From positions 1 to 48,631 of the forward strand of contig NZ_AYMV01000013.1 in assembly GCF_000633415.1 (NCBI RefSeq): DNA of 48,631 nucleotides, written 5' to 3'. Position numbers and translations under genes: made by a program. The notes under the pieces were generated by a model, which was given only the letters and a program-made list of their open reading frames with translations, was not told where the DNA came from and did not search any database. Below are positions 26,686-34,690 of this stretch, piece after piece. The DNA comes from Leucobacter sp. PH1c (GTDB lineage: Bacteria > Actinomycetota > Actinomycetes > Actinomycetales > Microbacteriaceae). Each line of letters starts with the position of its first letter. Positions within the stretch are counted from its first letter, which is position 1.

Positions 26686-26764
26686 GAGGCTCCTCGCACG
26701 CATCGCTGATGAATCGCGGCCGGGTGCCGGCCGCTCAGGGGGTACAACCCATCCTAGGCTCGCG

Positions 26765-29209
26765 CTATTCCTGCGCGCTGGGGACGGGCTCCGCGGCGCG
26801 GGCGCGGGACCGCCGGCGGAGGCTCCGCCAGATGCCGAAGCCGAGGAGCGAAGCCGCGATCACGCCGAGCGACCACAGCGCGATCGCCTCGACGGAGCTG
26901 CGGATCGAGATGGGCATGGTTCCCGTGAACACGGTCGGATCTCCCGACGGCGCCGAGATGCTCACGACGAGGCCGGACTCCCCCGACGAGACGCGGCTGT
27001 GCACGGGGACGAGGAGCTGCTGGTTGCCCTCGGCGGGCACCACGACGTCGTCGAAGCTCCGCTCGCTGAGCGAGAGCGCCCCGGATGCCGGATCGACCTG
27101 CACGTGCACGCGGGCGTCGAACGGCAGCGTGTTGCGCAGCTGGACGGGGACCCGCGTGGAAGTGCCGACGAGCTGAGTGTGCTCGGTGCTGATCGCCTGG
27201 ACGCCCTCAAGCAGTTCGGCGTCGCGCGCGCGGTATGCGGCGGCCACCTCGTCGAACTCGCGCTCCGGAGCGGCGTGCCGGGTCGCGAAGAGCTCGAGGA
27301 GGCGGGTGCGCTGGTATCCGCTCAGGTACTCGGGATTGACGAGCACGGCCCCGATCTTCGTGACCGAGGACTCCCGGCCCACGGCCGAGCGGAGCAGCTC
27401 GCGCCGCTCCTCGAGCGTGTCCCCCGCGCGGAGCGTCGCGGTGCCCTCGGCGAGCTCGGCGAGCGGTGTCGCCGCGACCCAGTCGAGGCCCGCGATCTGC
27501 GCGATCAGCTCGTTCGGGTGCTCGGCCGAGGCCACCGCGCCGCGGTCGAGGGCGAGGAGCACGCCCGTGCTGCCGGACTGGGCCGCGAGCGCGAGCTCGG
27601 CGGCGACGAGCGCGGATCCCGCGGCGCGCTCAGCGGCCGTCTCACCCGAGAGGGCCGCGCTTGCGGCGTCGCCGAGCGCGGCATCGGCGACGTAGGCCGT
27701 GCCATCGCTCAGCTGCGCGCGGGGGCCGCCCTCGAGCGCGACGTTTGTGGAGTTCAGCACGGTCGTGCGGATGCCGTTCGTGCGGAGGAAGTCGATCGTC
27801 TGCGCATTCGCGGCGCCCGCGGCCGGCCAGGCGATCCGCTCGGCGGAGTCCCAGGCGAGCAGCTCCGGGAGCGCCGGGGCGGCGTCCTCCCCCGCGGGCG
27901 GGGCATCCGTGGTGTCCGCAGCGTCCGCGGGGTCGCTGCCGGCCCCGGACCCGGATCCGGTTCCCGGGTCCGGCGTGGCGCCGGTGCTCGTGGAGTCGCT
28001 CGCCCCGCCGTCGCTCGTGCCGCTGCCGCCTGGACCGCTGCCGATCGGAGCGCCGGTCGCAGCATCGGGGAAGGTGCCGAAGCGCGTCACGAAGTCGAGA
28101 CTCGAGGGGCTGAGCAGTTTCGTGAAGCCGAGCGCGGCCTGCGCGGCGGGATCCGCGTCGGCGAACTGCAGGAGGAAGGACGGCAGATCGAGGGTCGTCA
28201 TGCGATCGAGCAGCTGGCGCGCGTTCTCCGGGGCCTCGCTGCCGTACGCGCGGATCCCTGAGATGATCCGGGGATCGATCGCGAGCGTGCCGCGCTGCGC
28301 GCGCGCCTGCGTGACGAGCCGGTCCCACTCCGGCGCGAGGGCCTCGAGCTGCGCGCGGGTCGGGAGGGTGTGGATGTCGTCCGGGAGGACGAGCGGCACG
28401 ATCAGGCCGAGCGAGACCGTGGGCAGCGTGACCGGCGGGGTGGCGGGCTGATCCTGCGCTCCGGGAGTCTGCGCTCCGGGCGTCTGGGTATCGGGAGTCT
28501 GCGCATCGGGAGTCTGCGCGGTTCCGGTGCTCCCCTGGAGCGGAGCCGTGCCGCGCCACACGAGCGGTGTGCTCGCGGTGAGCAACTGCGGGTCCGCCGC
28601 GGTCTCGTCCGCGCCTGCTGCGTCCTCCGCGCCTGCTGCGTCCTCGGCGGGCGCATCGCTCGGAGCGGTTTCCCCCTCGGGCACGAGTTCCGCGCGCAGC
28701 AGGTGCACCCCGAAGGGGGCGGTCGCCGCGATCGGCAGATCGGCGCGCGCGACGGTCAGACTGAGTGCCTGGGTCTTCCCCGCGGGCGTGGCACCGACCC
28801 GCAGGGCACCGAGCTGAGTACCGATCCCGCTCGAGCGCTCCGCGTGAAGCGCCGCGGAATCGGTGACGGCCTCGGCGCCGAGACCCACGAGGATCTCACC
28901 CGCGGGGAGTTCCTCGGCGCCGGGATTGCGCAGGAGCACGGACACTTCGAGCTGCGTGCTGTCCGGGCGGAGCACCGCCTCGCTCGGGGCGATCACCAGC
29001 TCGGGCACGGGATCCGGCGTCGTGCTCTCCTCGGTCTCGGCGGTGGCGCCGTCGCCGCCCGTCTCCTCCCCCGCCACGGGGGCCGGGACGGCCCCGGCGA
29101 GCGCGGATGCGTGCGCCGCGCCCTGGCCCCCCGCGAGCAGGCCGCCGCAGGCGAGCCCGAGCGCGAGCAGCGTCGCCGTGATCGCGCGGAGGCGGGGAAC
29201 TGAGGGCAT
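26765..29209 (-). CDS. DUF6049 family secreted, membrane-anchored protein
   Basis: An 814-residue protein. The signal sequence (about 1-35: RLRAITATLLALGLACGGLLAGG, ending AHA) is followed by a first Ig-like region (80-200). Next are low-complexity segments rich in Ala/Glu/Asp and TPD/TPG-A-Q repeats, a large central domain, and a second Gly/Ser/Thr-rich linker. A beta-rich region, one C-terminal membrane helix (SVEAIALWSLGVIAASLLGFG) and a basic tail close the protein. The start is set by TAGACT 7 bases before ATG 29209. This is the conserved secreted protein found next to pcnA and normally followed by murJ in actinobacteria, thought to act in envelope biogenesis. Here no murJ follows. Confidence 0.85.
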   Translation of the reverse strand: MPSVPRLRAITATLLALGLACGGLLAGGQGAAHASALAGAVPAPVAGEETGGDGATAETEESTTPDPVPELVIAPSEAVLRPDSTQLEVSVLLRNPGAEELPAGEILVGLGAEAVTDSAALHAERSSGIGTQLGALRVGATPAGKTQALSLTVARADLPIAATAPFGVHLLRAELVPEGETAPSDAPAEDAAGAEDAAGADETAADPQLLTASTPLVWRGTAPLQGSTGTAQTPDAQTPDTQTPGAQTPGAQDQPATPPVTLPTVSLGLIVPLVLPDDIHTLPTRAQLEALAPEWDRLVTQARAQRGTLAIDPRIISGIRAYGSEAPENARQLLDRMTTLDLPSFLLQFADADPAAQAALGFTKLLSPSSLDFVTRFGTFPDAATGAPIGSGPGGSGTSDGGASDSTSTGATPDPGTGSGSGAGSDPADAADTTDAPPAGEDAAPALPELLAWDSAERIAWPAAGAANAQTIDFLRTNGIRTTVLNSTNVALEGGPRAQLSDGTAYVADAALGDAASAALSGETAAERAAGSALVAAELALAAQSGSTGVLLALDRGAVASAEHPNELIAQIAGLDWVAATPLAELAEGTATLRAGDTLEERRELLRSAVGRESSVTKIGAVLVNPEYLSGYQRTRLLELFATRHAAPEREFDEVAAAYRARDAELLEGVQAISTEHTQLVGTSTRVPVQLRNTLPFDARVHVQVDPASGALSLSERSFDDVVVPAEGNQQLLVPVHSRVSSGESGLVVSISAPSGDPTVFTGTMPISIRSSVEAIALWSLGVIAASLLGFGIWRSLRRRSRARAAEPVPSAQE

Positions 29210-29216
29210 AGGTACC

Positions 29217-29222
29217 AGTCTA
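29217..29222 (-). promoter_or_regulatory. -10 box for leaderless DUF6049 gene
   Basis: TAGACT on the minus strand, 7 bases before the ATG at 29209. It is back-to-back with the pcnA promoter in a 53-base gap. Confidence 0.55.
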
Positions 29223-29250
29223 AAGACCGGCTCTGTGTTCCCGGCCCAGG

Positions 29251-29256
29251 TACCCT
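29251..29256 (+). promoter_or_regulatory. -10 box for leaderless pcnA-like gene
   Basis: TACCCT 6 bases before ATG 29263, separated only by GGGGGG. The G run might act as a weak ribosome-binding site instead. Confidence 0.45.
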
Positions 29257-29262
29257 GGGGGG

Positions 29263-30699
29263 ATGCTTTCCCTCGCCGAGTCCATGGACGCCCTGCGCGC
29301 CATCGCCGCCTCCGCACCCGTCGCAACCCTCGCGGAGGCCTTCGCCGCCCGCGGGCACGAGTTCGCGCTCGTCGGCGGGCCGGTGCGCGACGCGATGCTC
29401 GGGCGAGCGGTCACCGATCTCGACTTCACCACCTCCGCGCGCCCGGACGAGACGCGCGCCATCCTCGACGAGGTGAGCGGCAACGTGTGGGATGTCGGCC
29501 GCGACTTCGGCACGATCGCGGCGCGCGTGCACGGCGAGACGGTCGAGATCACCACCTACCGCGCCGAGGTGTACCGCGAGGACTCGCGGAAGCCGAGCGT
29601 GAGCTACGGCGACACGATCGAGGGCGATCTCGTGCGCCGAGACTTCACGATCAACGCCCTCGCGCTCATGCTGCCCGAGCTCCGCCTGGTGGACGTCGCG
29701 GGCGGCGTCGAGGATCTGCTCGCGGGGCGGATCCACACCCCCGGGGCCCCCGCGGCCTCCTTCACGGACGACCCGCTCCGCATGCTGCGCGCCGCGCGCT
29801 TCGCCGCGCAGCTCGGCTTCACGGTGTCGGCGGAGACCGAGGCCGCCATGGCCGAGTACGCCGAGCGGCTCGACATCATCTCCGCCGAGCGGATCCGCGA
29901 CGAACTCGTGAAGCTCCTCGGCACGAACGACCCGGTGCCCGGCATCCGCCTCCTCGTGGACGCCGGCCTGGCCGAGCGGTTCCTCCCCGAGCTCACCGCG
30001 CTCCGCGCCACCCAGGACGATCACGGCCGCCACAAGGACGTGTACGAGCACAGCCTCACGGTGCTGCGGCAGGCGATCGAGCTCGAGATCTCCCGGCGCG
30101 ATCCCGAGACAACCGCGCCCGACATCGTGCTCCGCCTCGCCGCGCTGCTCCACGACATCGGGAAGCCCGCCACGCGCCGCTTCGAGCGCGGCGGCGTCAC
30201 CTTCCACCACCACGACGTCGTGGGCGCGAAGCTCGCCAAGAAGCGCCTGCGCGAGCTCCGCTTCGACAACGACACCGTGAAGCGCACGGCGCGGCTCATC
30301 GAGCTGCACCTCCGCTTCTTCGGCTACAGCGACCAGCCGTGGACGGACGCCGCCGTGCGGCGCTACGTGCGCGATGCCGGAGACGAGCTCGCTCAGCTGC
30401 ACATCCTCACCCGCGCGGACGTGACCACCCGCAATCGCCGCAAGGCCGAGCGCCTCGATCACGCCTACGACGACATCGAGCGCCGGATCGAGGAGCTCGC
30501 CGCCGCTGAGGAGCTCGCGGCCGTGCGCCCCGAGCTCGACGGCGCGCAGATCATGGAGCTGCTCGAGATCCCGCCGGGGCCGCTCGTCGGCCGGGCGTAC
30601 AAGTTCCTCCTCGACGTACGGCTCGATGAGGGGCCCATTGGCGCGGAGGCCGCGGAGCAGCGCCTGCGGGCCTGGTTCGCCGAGCAGGAGACGGCGTGA
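29263..30699 (+). CDS. pcnA: CCA tRNA nucleotidyltransferase (class II, HD-domain)
   Basis: A 478-residue enzyme that adds or repairs the CCA end of tRNAs. The nucleotidyltransferase head has LVGGPVRDAMLG and DLDFTTSARPDE with the catalytic aspartates, then RRDFTINAL and DPLRMLRAARFAAQLGF. An HD domain follows (HDIGKPATRRFE). CCA addition fits this window, since tRNA-Ile here lacks an encoded CCA. The stop overlaps a GTG of the next frame. It is annotated pcnA by actinobacterial habit; poly(A) activity is not implied. Confidence 0.93.
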   Translation: MLSLAESMDALRAIAASAPVATLAEAFAARGHEFALVGGPVRDAMLGRAVTDLDFTTSARPDETRAILDEVSGNVWDVGRDFGTIAARVHGETVEITTYRAEVYREDSRKPSVSYGDTIEGDLVRRDFTINALALMLPELRLVDVAGGVEDLLAGRIHTPGAPAASFTDDPLRMLRAARFAAQLGFTVSAETEAAMAEYAERLDIISAERIRDELVKLLGTNDPVPGIRLLVDAGLAERFLPELTALRATQDDHGRHKDVYEHSLTVLRQAIELEISRRDPETTAPDIVLRLAALLHDIGKPATRRFERGGVTFHHHDVVGAKLAKKRLRELRFDNDTVKRTARLIELHLRFFGYSDQPWTDAAVRRYVRDAGDELAQLHILTRADVTTRNRRKAERLDHAYDDIERRIEELAAAEELAAVRPELDGAQIMELLEIPPGPLVGRAYKFLLDVRLDEGPIGAEAAEQRLRAWFAEQETA

Positions 30700-30764
30700 G
30701 CGGCCCCGCCGCCGCGCCCCACGACGCATCGCAGACCGCAAACGAGCACACGGAGGAGCATCAC

Positions 30765-31625
30765 ATGACGAGCACCGAGCTTCCGGATCCTGCCACCTGG
30801 TTCGGGGGGCGCCCGCGGATCATGTTCGTGCACGCCCACCCCGACGATGAGACGATCACGACGGGCGGCACGCTCGCCGCGCTCGCGGCGGCCGGGCAGG
30901 AGCCCCTCCTCGTCACGCTCACGCGCGGCGAACGCGGCGAGGTGGTCGACGGCCCGTTCCACCATCTCCAGGGAACCGACGCCCTCGCGCCGCACCGCCA
31001 GGGCGAGCTCGCGGCGGCGCTCTTCATGCTCGGGATCGAGCGGCACGTCTTCCTCGGCGTCGAGCCGGCGCGGGCGGACGGCGCCCCGCCGGTGATCTAC
31101 GAGGACTCGGGCATGGTGTGGGGCCCGGACGGCCGGGCCGCCGCGGCACCCGATGCGAGCCCGGACGCGCTTACGCGAGCTCCCGCCGTGGAGGCGCTCA
31201 ACGATCTCCTCTCGGCGGCGCATGGCGCGGGCGCGCAGGGCATCGTGAGCTACGACGACGGGGGCGGCTACGGCCATCCGGATCACGTGTTTGCTCACCG
31301 CATCGCGCGGGCCGTCGCCGCGGCGCTCGGGCTCCCCTTCTGGGAGATCGTCGCGGAGGACGATCCGGCGCTCCTCGCCGCGACCGGGCTCGGCGCTTCG
31401 GAGGAGGCGGTGTCGGCCGACGCGGCGGGCGCGATCCCGATCGAGGTGCACGGGATCGAGCACTGGCTCGACCGAAAGACGGCCGCACTGCGCTCGCACG
31501 CGACGCAGCTGACCGTGGACGGGGACGACATCGTGCACGTCGGCGGGCAGCGCCAGCCGATCTCGCGACGCGAGGCGTTCCGGCTCCGCCCGCTCGCCAC
31601 CGACGCCGCTGAGCAGGCGGAGTAG
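30765..31625 (+). CDS. mshB: PIG-L/LmbE deacetylase, MshB-like (GlcNAc-inositol deacetylase)
   Basis: A 286-residue zinc deacetylase. The zinc motif FVHAHPDDE (His25, Asp28) and HPDH (171-174) are intact, and TTGGT right after the first motif resembles MshB more than the amidase Mca. MshB removes acetate from GlcNAc-inositol in mycothiol synthesis. Adjacent ino1 and mshA-like genes support this role. ATG 30765 is chosen for the strong GGAGGAG 8 bases upstream; a GTG at 30696 overlapping the pcnA stop would add 23 unlikely residues. Confidence 0.85.
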   Translation: MTSTELPDPATWFGGRPRIMFVHAHPDDETITTGGTLAALAAAGQEPLLVTLTRGERGEVVDGPFHHLQGTDALAPHRQGELAAALFMLGIERHVFLGVEPARADGAPPVIYEDSGMVWGPDGRAAAAPDASPDALTRAPAVEALNDLLSAAHGAGAQGIVSYDDGGGYGHPDHVFAHRIARAVAAALGLPFWEIVAEDDPALLAATGLGASEEAVSADAAGAIPIEVHGIEHWLDRKTAALRSHATQLTVDGDDIVHVGGQRQPISRREAFRLRPLATDAAEQAE

Positions 31626-31628
31626 ACT
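31623..31628 (+). promoter_or_regulatory. Possible -10 box for ino1
   Basis: TAGACT whose first three bases are the mshB TAG stop, 48 bases before the ino1 ATG. It is the same hexamer used by three other genes here. No convincing -35 is present. Confidence 0.35.
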
Positions 31629-31676
31629 CTTCCCTCGGGCGCGCCGCGCGCCCGGATCGTGAGGAACAGGGGTTCG

Positions 31677-32750
31677 ATGACTGTCAAGGTAGCCCTCGCG
31701 GGCGTTGGAAACTGCGTGAGCTCGCTGGTGCAGGGCGTGGAGTACTACCGGGGTGCCGCAGACGATGAGCAGGTTCCCGGCCTGATGCACGTCCGCCTCG
31801 GCGGGCACCACGTCTCCGATCTCGAGTTCGTCGCAGCGTTCGAGGTCGACGCCGCGAAGGTCGGACTCGATCTCGGCGAGGCCATCTGGGCGGGCCACAA
31901 CAACACGATCAAGTTCTCGGACGTGCCCGAGCTCGGCGTGACCGTGCAGCGCGGCCCCACCTACGACGGTCTGGGCGAGTACTACCGTGACGCCGTCGAG
32001 GAGTCGGACGCCGCACCCGTCGACGTCGCGCAGGTGCTCCGCGACTCGGGCGCCGATGTGCTCGCATGCTACCTGCCCGTCGGCAGCGACGAGGCTGTGA
32101 AGTTCTACGCGCAGGCCGCGCTCGACGCGGGCGTCGCATTCGTGAACGCGGTCCCCGTGTTCGTCGCGAGCGACCCCGAGTGGGCCGCGAAGTTCGTGGC
32201 CGCGGGCGTGCCGATTGTCGGCGACGACATCAAGAGCCAGGTGGGCGCCACCATCACGCACCGCGTGCTCGCGCGTCTGATGGAGAGCCGCGGCATCGCG
32301 CTCGACCACACCTACCAGCTGAACGTCGGCGGCAACATGGACTTCAAGAACATGCTCGAGCGCAGCCGCCTGAAGTCGAAGAAGATCTCCAAGACGCAGG
32401 CCGTCACCTCGAACCTCGACGTCGACCTCGCGCCTGAGGACGTCCACATCGGGCCGAGCGACCACGTGCCGTGGCTCGAGGATCGCAAGTTTGCCTTCGT
32501 GCGCCTCGAGGGGCGCGGCTTCGGTGATGTGCCCATGAGCATCGAGTACAAGCTCGAGGTGTGGGACTCCCCCAACTCGGCTGGCACGATGATCGACGCG
32601 ATCCGGATCGCGCACGTCGCGCGGGAGCGCGGCATCGCCGGGCCCGTCGAGGCGGCCTCGGCCTACTTCATGAAGTCGCCGCCCGTGCAGAAGCCCGACC
32701 ACGCGGCGCGCGCTGAGCTCGAGGAGTTCCTGGAGGACTCCGCGGCGTAG
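31677..32750 (+). CDS. ino1: Inositol-3-phosphate synthase
   Basis: A 357-residue actinobacterial-type Ino1 that converts glucose 6-phosphate to inositol 3-phosphate with NAD. The NAD motif [20 protein letters not shown] opens the protein. [15 protein letters not shown] and the [12 protein letters not shown] catalytic region follow, with the KSKKISKT lysines. Inositol phosphate feeds both phosphatidylinositol and mycothiol (the MshA acceptor). ATG 31677 follows AGGGG. The gene ends at a 16-base-pair hairpin. Confidence 0.96.
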   Translation: MTVKVALAGVGNCVSSLVQGVEYYRGAADDEQVPGLMHVRLGGHHVSDLEFVAAFEVDAAKVGLDLGEAIWAGHNNTIKFSDVPELGVTVQRGPTYDGLGEYYRDAVEESDAAPVDVAQVLRDSGADVLACYLPVGSDEAVKFYAQAALDAGVAFVNAVPVFVASDPEWAAKFVAAGVPIVGDDIKSQVGATITHRVLARLMESRGIALDHTYQLNVGGNMDFKNMLERSRLKSKKISKTQAVTSNLDVDLAPEDVHIGPSDHVPWLEDRKFAFVRLEGRGFGDVPMSIEYKLEVWDSPNSAGTMIDAIRIAHVARERGIAGPVEAASAYFMKSPPVQKPDHAARAELEEFLEDSAA

Positions 32751-32778
32751 CTTGGGGCGGCGCTGCCGTTGTGCGCGT

Positions 32779-32813
32779 GTGTGGGGCTCAGCGATGTTCG
32801 CTGGGCCCCACAC
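32779..32813 (+). terminator. ino1 terminator hairpin
   Basis: GTGTGGGGCTCAGCGA (32779-32794) pairs with TCGCTGGGCCCCACAC (32798-32813), 16 pairs with one G-T, loop TGT. It lies 28 bases after the ino1 stop and is followed by GCATATT rather than a T run. Confidence 0.8.
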
Positions 32814-32844
32814 GCATATTCCCTCGTGTGCATGTGCGGTGCCG

Positions 32845-32924
32845 CTGTGCTGCTGTGGCGCGAGCTGTGCTGCTGCGGCCTGGGCTGTGCTGCTGCGGCC
32901 TGGGCTGTGCCGCTGAGCTGGGGT
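32845..32924. repeat. Four tandem copies of a 20-base unit
   Basis: Unit CTGTGCTGCTGCGGCCTGGG: copies at 32845 (diverged), 32865 and 32885 (identical), 32905 (diverged). No spacers, so not a CRISPR. It lies in the 419-base ino1-mshA gap, which holds no gene I can support. Confidence 0.85.
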
Positions 32925-32973
32925 CTGTCCGCTGAGGCTCCGCTCGCTCGCTCGCATTCGCGCACCTTCCCCA

Positions 32974-33033
32974 GGAGAAATCCGATATCTCGGAGTTTCT
33001 GCCGGGGCAGGCTCCGAGATATCGGATTTCTCC
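32974..33033. repeat. Perfect 22-base inverted repeat in the ino1-mshA gap
   Basis: Arms 32974-32995 and 33012-33033 are exact complements, separated by 16 bases (which themselves contain CTGCC/GGCAG). Each arm contains CCGATATCTCGG or its complement. Outside lie further inverted words, GCTCGCTCGCTCG near 32942 and CGAGCGAGCGAG at 33081. There is no T run. Confidence 0.9.
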
Positions 33034-33132
33034 GAGGAAAGTGAGCGGGAACCGGGGGACGGCATCGGCTCACTCACGGGCGAGCGAGCGAGAGCACGCA
33101 CGAGCCGCACCCCCAGGCAGGCATTCCACCGA

Positions 33133-33148
33133 ATTCCCGATCGGGAAT
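33133..33148. repeat. Perfect 16-base palindrome after mshA
   Basis: ATTCCCGATCGGGAAT, followed by an overlapping 8-base palindrome GAATATTC (33145-33152). It lies 21 bases past the mshA stop. GGGAATAT recurs within mshA at about 33193. Confidence 0.75.
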
Positions 33149-33169
33149 ATTCGATTCGGGGAATGGGCG

Positions 33170-34495
33170 CTACGCGGAGCGTGTACGCAGGCGGGAATAT
33201 ACCTCGACCAGTTGGGCGGCGTGCGCGTCCCAGTTGTGGCTGAGCGCGTGGGCCCGCGCCTCGGCGCCCAGCCGGGCACGGCGCTCGGGATCCCTCAGGA
33301 GCTGCGCCATCGCGCGGGCCCACTCCTCGGGATCGCGTCCCGCGACGCGCACCCCGGACTCCCCCGGCGGAGTCGCCTCGAGCAGCCCCGTGTGGGCGGC
33401 GACGATGGCGGGGACGCCTGCGGCGGCGGCCTCCAGGGCCACCAGGCCGAACGTCTCCGAGTGCGACGGCACGAGAACGAGGTCGCTGTCCGCGAAGAGC
33501 GCGGCCGCCGCCGCCCGCGACTGCGCTGGGAGGAACCGCACCCGGTCCGCGATCCCCTCCCGGTCCGCGAGCGCGCGAAGCTCGGCGGCGTAGTCCTCCG
33601 CGCCCGGGGTCGGCTCCCCGGCCACAACGAGTTCCGTGCGCCCCCAGAGCTCGGGATCTCGCCGCGCGAGGGCGGCTGCGGCGGCCACCGCGAGGTCCTG
33701 GCCCTTGAGCGGCTGCACGCGCCCCAGCACGGTCACGCGGAGCGGGCGCGAATCCGCGAGCCCCGCCCCGCACTCCGCGAGCCCAGCCCCGAACTCCGCG
33801 AGCCCTGCCCCGCTCTCCGCGAGCCCAGCCCCGATCCCGCGCGGACGGAACAGCTCGGTGTCGACGCCCGGGGTCACCACGGGAATGGGGAAGCGAGGTT
33901 CGCCGTACCCCGAGCGGATCGCCTCGCGCTCGCTCGTGCTGCACGCGATGAGCTGCGCCCGCCGGGTGAGCGCGCGCTCGCCCGCGACGCGGAGGGGCGG
34001 TTCCGGCCGGTCGCCGGGGGCGAGCCGTGCGTTCTTCTGCGCCGCGACCGTGTGCAGCGTGAGTGCCGGGATCACGCCGCTCCGCGCCGCGAGCGGCAGG
34101 GCGGCGAGCCCGCTCAGCCAGTAGTGCGCGTGCACCGCGTCAAAGGGACCGTGGGCCGCGAGCGCCGCGGCGAACACGGGTACTACGCCAGGGAGGGCCT
34201 CCTTCCGCAGTGCGGCGTCGCCGGCGGGGAGCGTGACGAGCCGGGCGCCGTCGCCGAGGGGCGAGACCACGATGCGCGCCACGGGTGCCCCGGACGGCGC
34301 TGCCCCGGGAGGAACCGAAGTCTCCGAAAGCTCCGCGGCCGCGTGTCCATCGGCCCGTGTGAACGCGGTGACGTCGTGCCCCGCCCGGGCGAGCGCCCGC
34401 GCCGCGTTCGCCACGACCACGTTCATCCCACCCGCGTCGCCGCTGCCGGGCACCGCGGCGGGCGAGGTGTGCAGGGAGACAAGGGCGATCCGCAT
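33170..34495 (-). CDS. mshA: Glycosyltransferase family 4, MshA-like (D-inositol-3-phosphate glycosyltransferase)
   Basis: A 441-residue GT-B enzyme predicted to join GlcNAc from UDP-GlcNAc to inositol 3-phosphate, the first mycothiol step. The N-terminal loop PGSGDAGGMNVVVAN (16-30) is the MshA signature; HAHYWLSGL and TPGVDTELFRP follow. The C-terminal half has VLGRVQPLKGQDLA and the nucleotide-sugar motif SHSETFGLVALEAAAAG with the E-x7-E pair. Between the halves (about 220-246) is a 7-residue repeat (GAGLAES-like, four copies) encoded by 21-base DNA repeats, where relatives have an unrelated linker. TAGGGT 6 bases before the ATG suggests a leaderless mRNA. Another GT4 specificity is possible; the cluster with ino1 and mshB favours MshA. 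Confidence 0.85.
   Translation of the reverse strand: MRIALVSLHTSPAAVPGSGDAGGMNVVVANAARALARAGHDVTAFTRADGHAAAELSETSVPPGAAPSGAPVARIVVSPLGDGARLVTLPAGDAALRKEALPGVVPVFAAALAAHGPFDAVHAHYWLSGLAALPLAARSGVIPALTLHTVAAQKNARLAPGDRPEPPLRVAGERALTRRAQLIACSTSEREAIRSGYGEPRFPIPVVTPGVDTELFRPRGIGAGLAESGAGLAEFGAGLAECGAGLADSRPLRVTVLGRVQPLKGQDLAVAAAAALARRDPELWGRTELVVAGEPTPGAEDYAAELRALADREGIADRVRFLPAQSRAAAAALFADSDLVLVPSHSETFGLVALEAAAAGVPAIVAAHTGLLEATPPGESGVRVAGRDPEEWARAMAQLLRDPERRARLGAEARAHALSHNWDAHAAQLVEVYSRLRTRSA
33755..33838. repeat. Four 21-base in-frame tandem repeats in mshA
   Basis: Unit of the form CGCGAGCCCAGCCCCGAACTC at 33755, 33776, 33797 and 33818, the last one shortened. Each copy encodes seven residues (GLAESGA type), so copy number can vary without frameshift. 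Confidence 0.85.
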
Positions 34496-34501
34496 TCCCC
34501 C

Positions 34502-34507
34502 ACCCTA
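34502..34507 (-). promoter_or_regulatory. -10 box for leaderless mshA
   Basis: TAGGGT on the minus strand, 6 bases before ATG 34495. The parS-like site at 34523 lies just upstream, over the expected -35. Confidence 0.45.
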
Positions 34508-34522
34508 GGGATGCCCCGTCGA

Positions 34523-34538
34523 TGTTTCACGGGAAACA
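34523..34538. promoter_or_regulatory. Near-consensus parS site before mshA
   Basis: TGTTTCACGGGAAACA differs from the 16-base parS consensus at one central position. It lies 28 bases upstream of mshA and about 150 before rpsF. Confidence 0.7.
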
Positions 34539-34571
34539 GTCCGGGGCCTCCCGTGCAGGGGCGGAAAGTGA

Positions 34572-34690
34572 TAAGCTTTCCGGGTTGTCTGTGCGCAGCG
34601 TAACCTTCGTCGCGCACCGGCACGATGCACAAACACCCTCCTGCCACAGAAATCCTGTGGCCGTGAAGTCCGAAGGAGGTGGGTCAGTTA
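34572..34690 (+). promoter_or_regulatory. Candidate rpsF promoter box and structured leader
   Basis: A TAAGCT -10 box (34572-34577) would give a leader of about 107 bases. The leader has two stems: GTGCGC/GCGCAC (34591-34596 and 34612-34617) followed by CGG, and CCACAG/CTGTGG (34644-34649 and 34655-34660) followed by CCG, just before the Shine-Dalgarno AAGGAGGT. Leaders of rpsF operons in other phyla bind the S6-S18 complex through a CCG element, so autoregulation is plausible. Confidence 0.4.

Noticed and set aside
32845..32924. CRISPR-like tandem array
   Set aside because: The 20-base units are contiguous with no spacers, and no cas genes are present.
30465..33944. Very long open frame on the minus strand opposite pcnA, mshB and ino1
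   Set aside because: It is antisense to three clear genes, has no domain-like sequence, is Arg/Ala/Gly rich and runs through the repeat-rich gap. High GC leaves the opposite frame free of stops.
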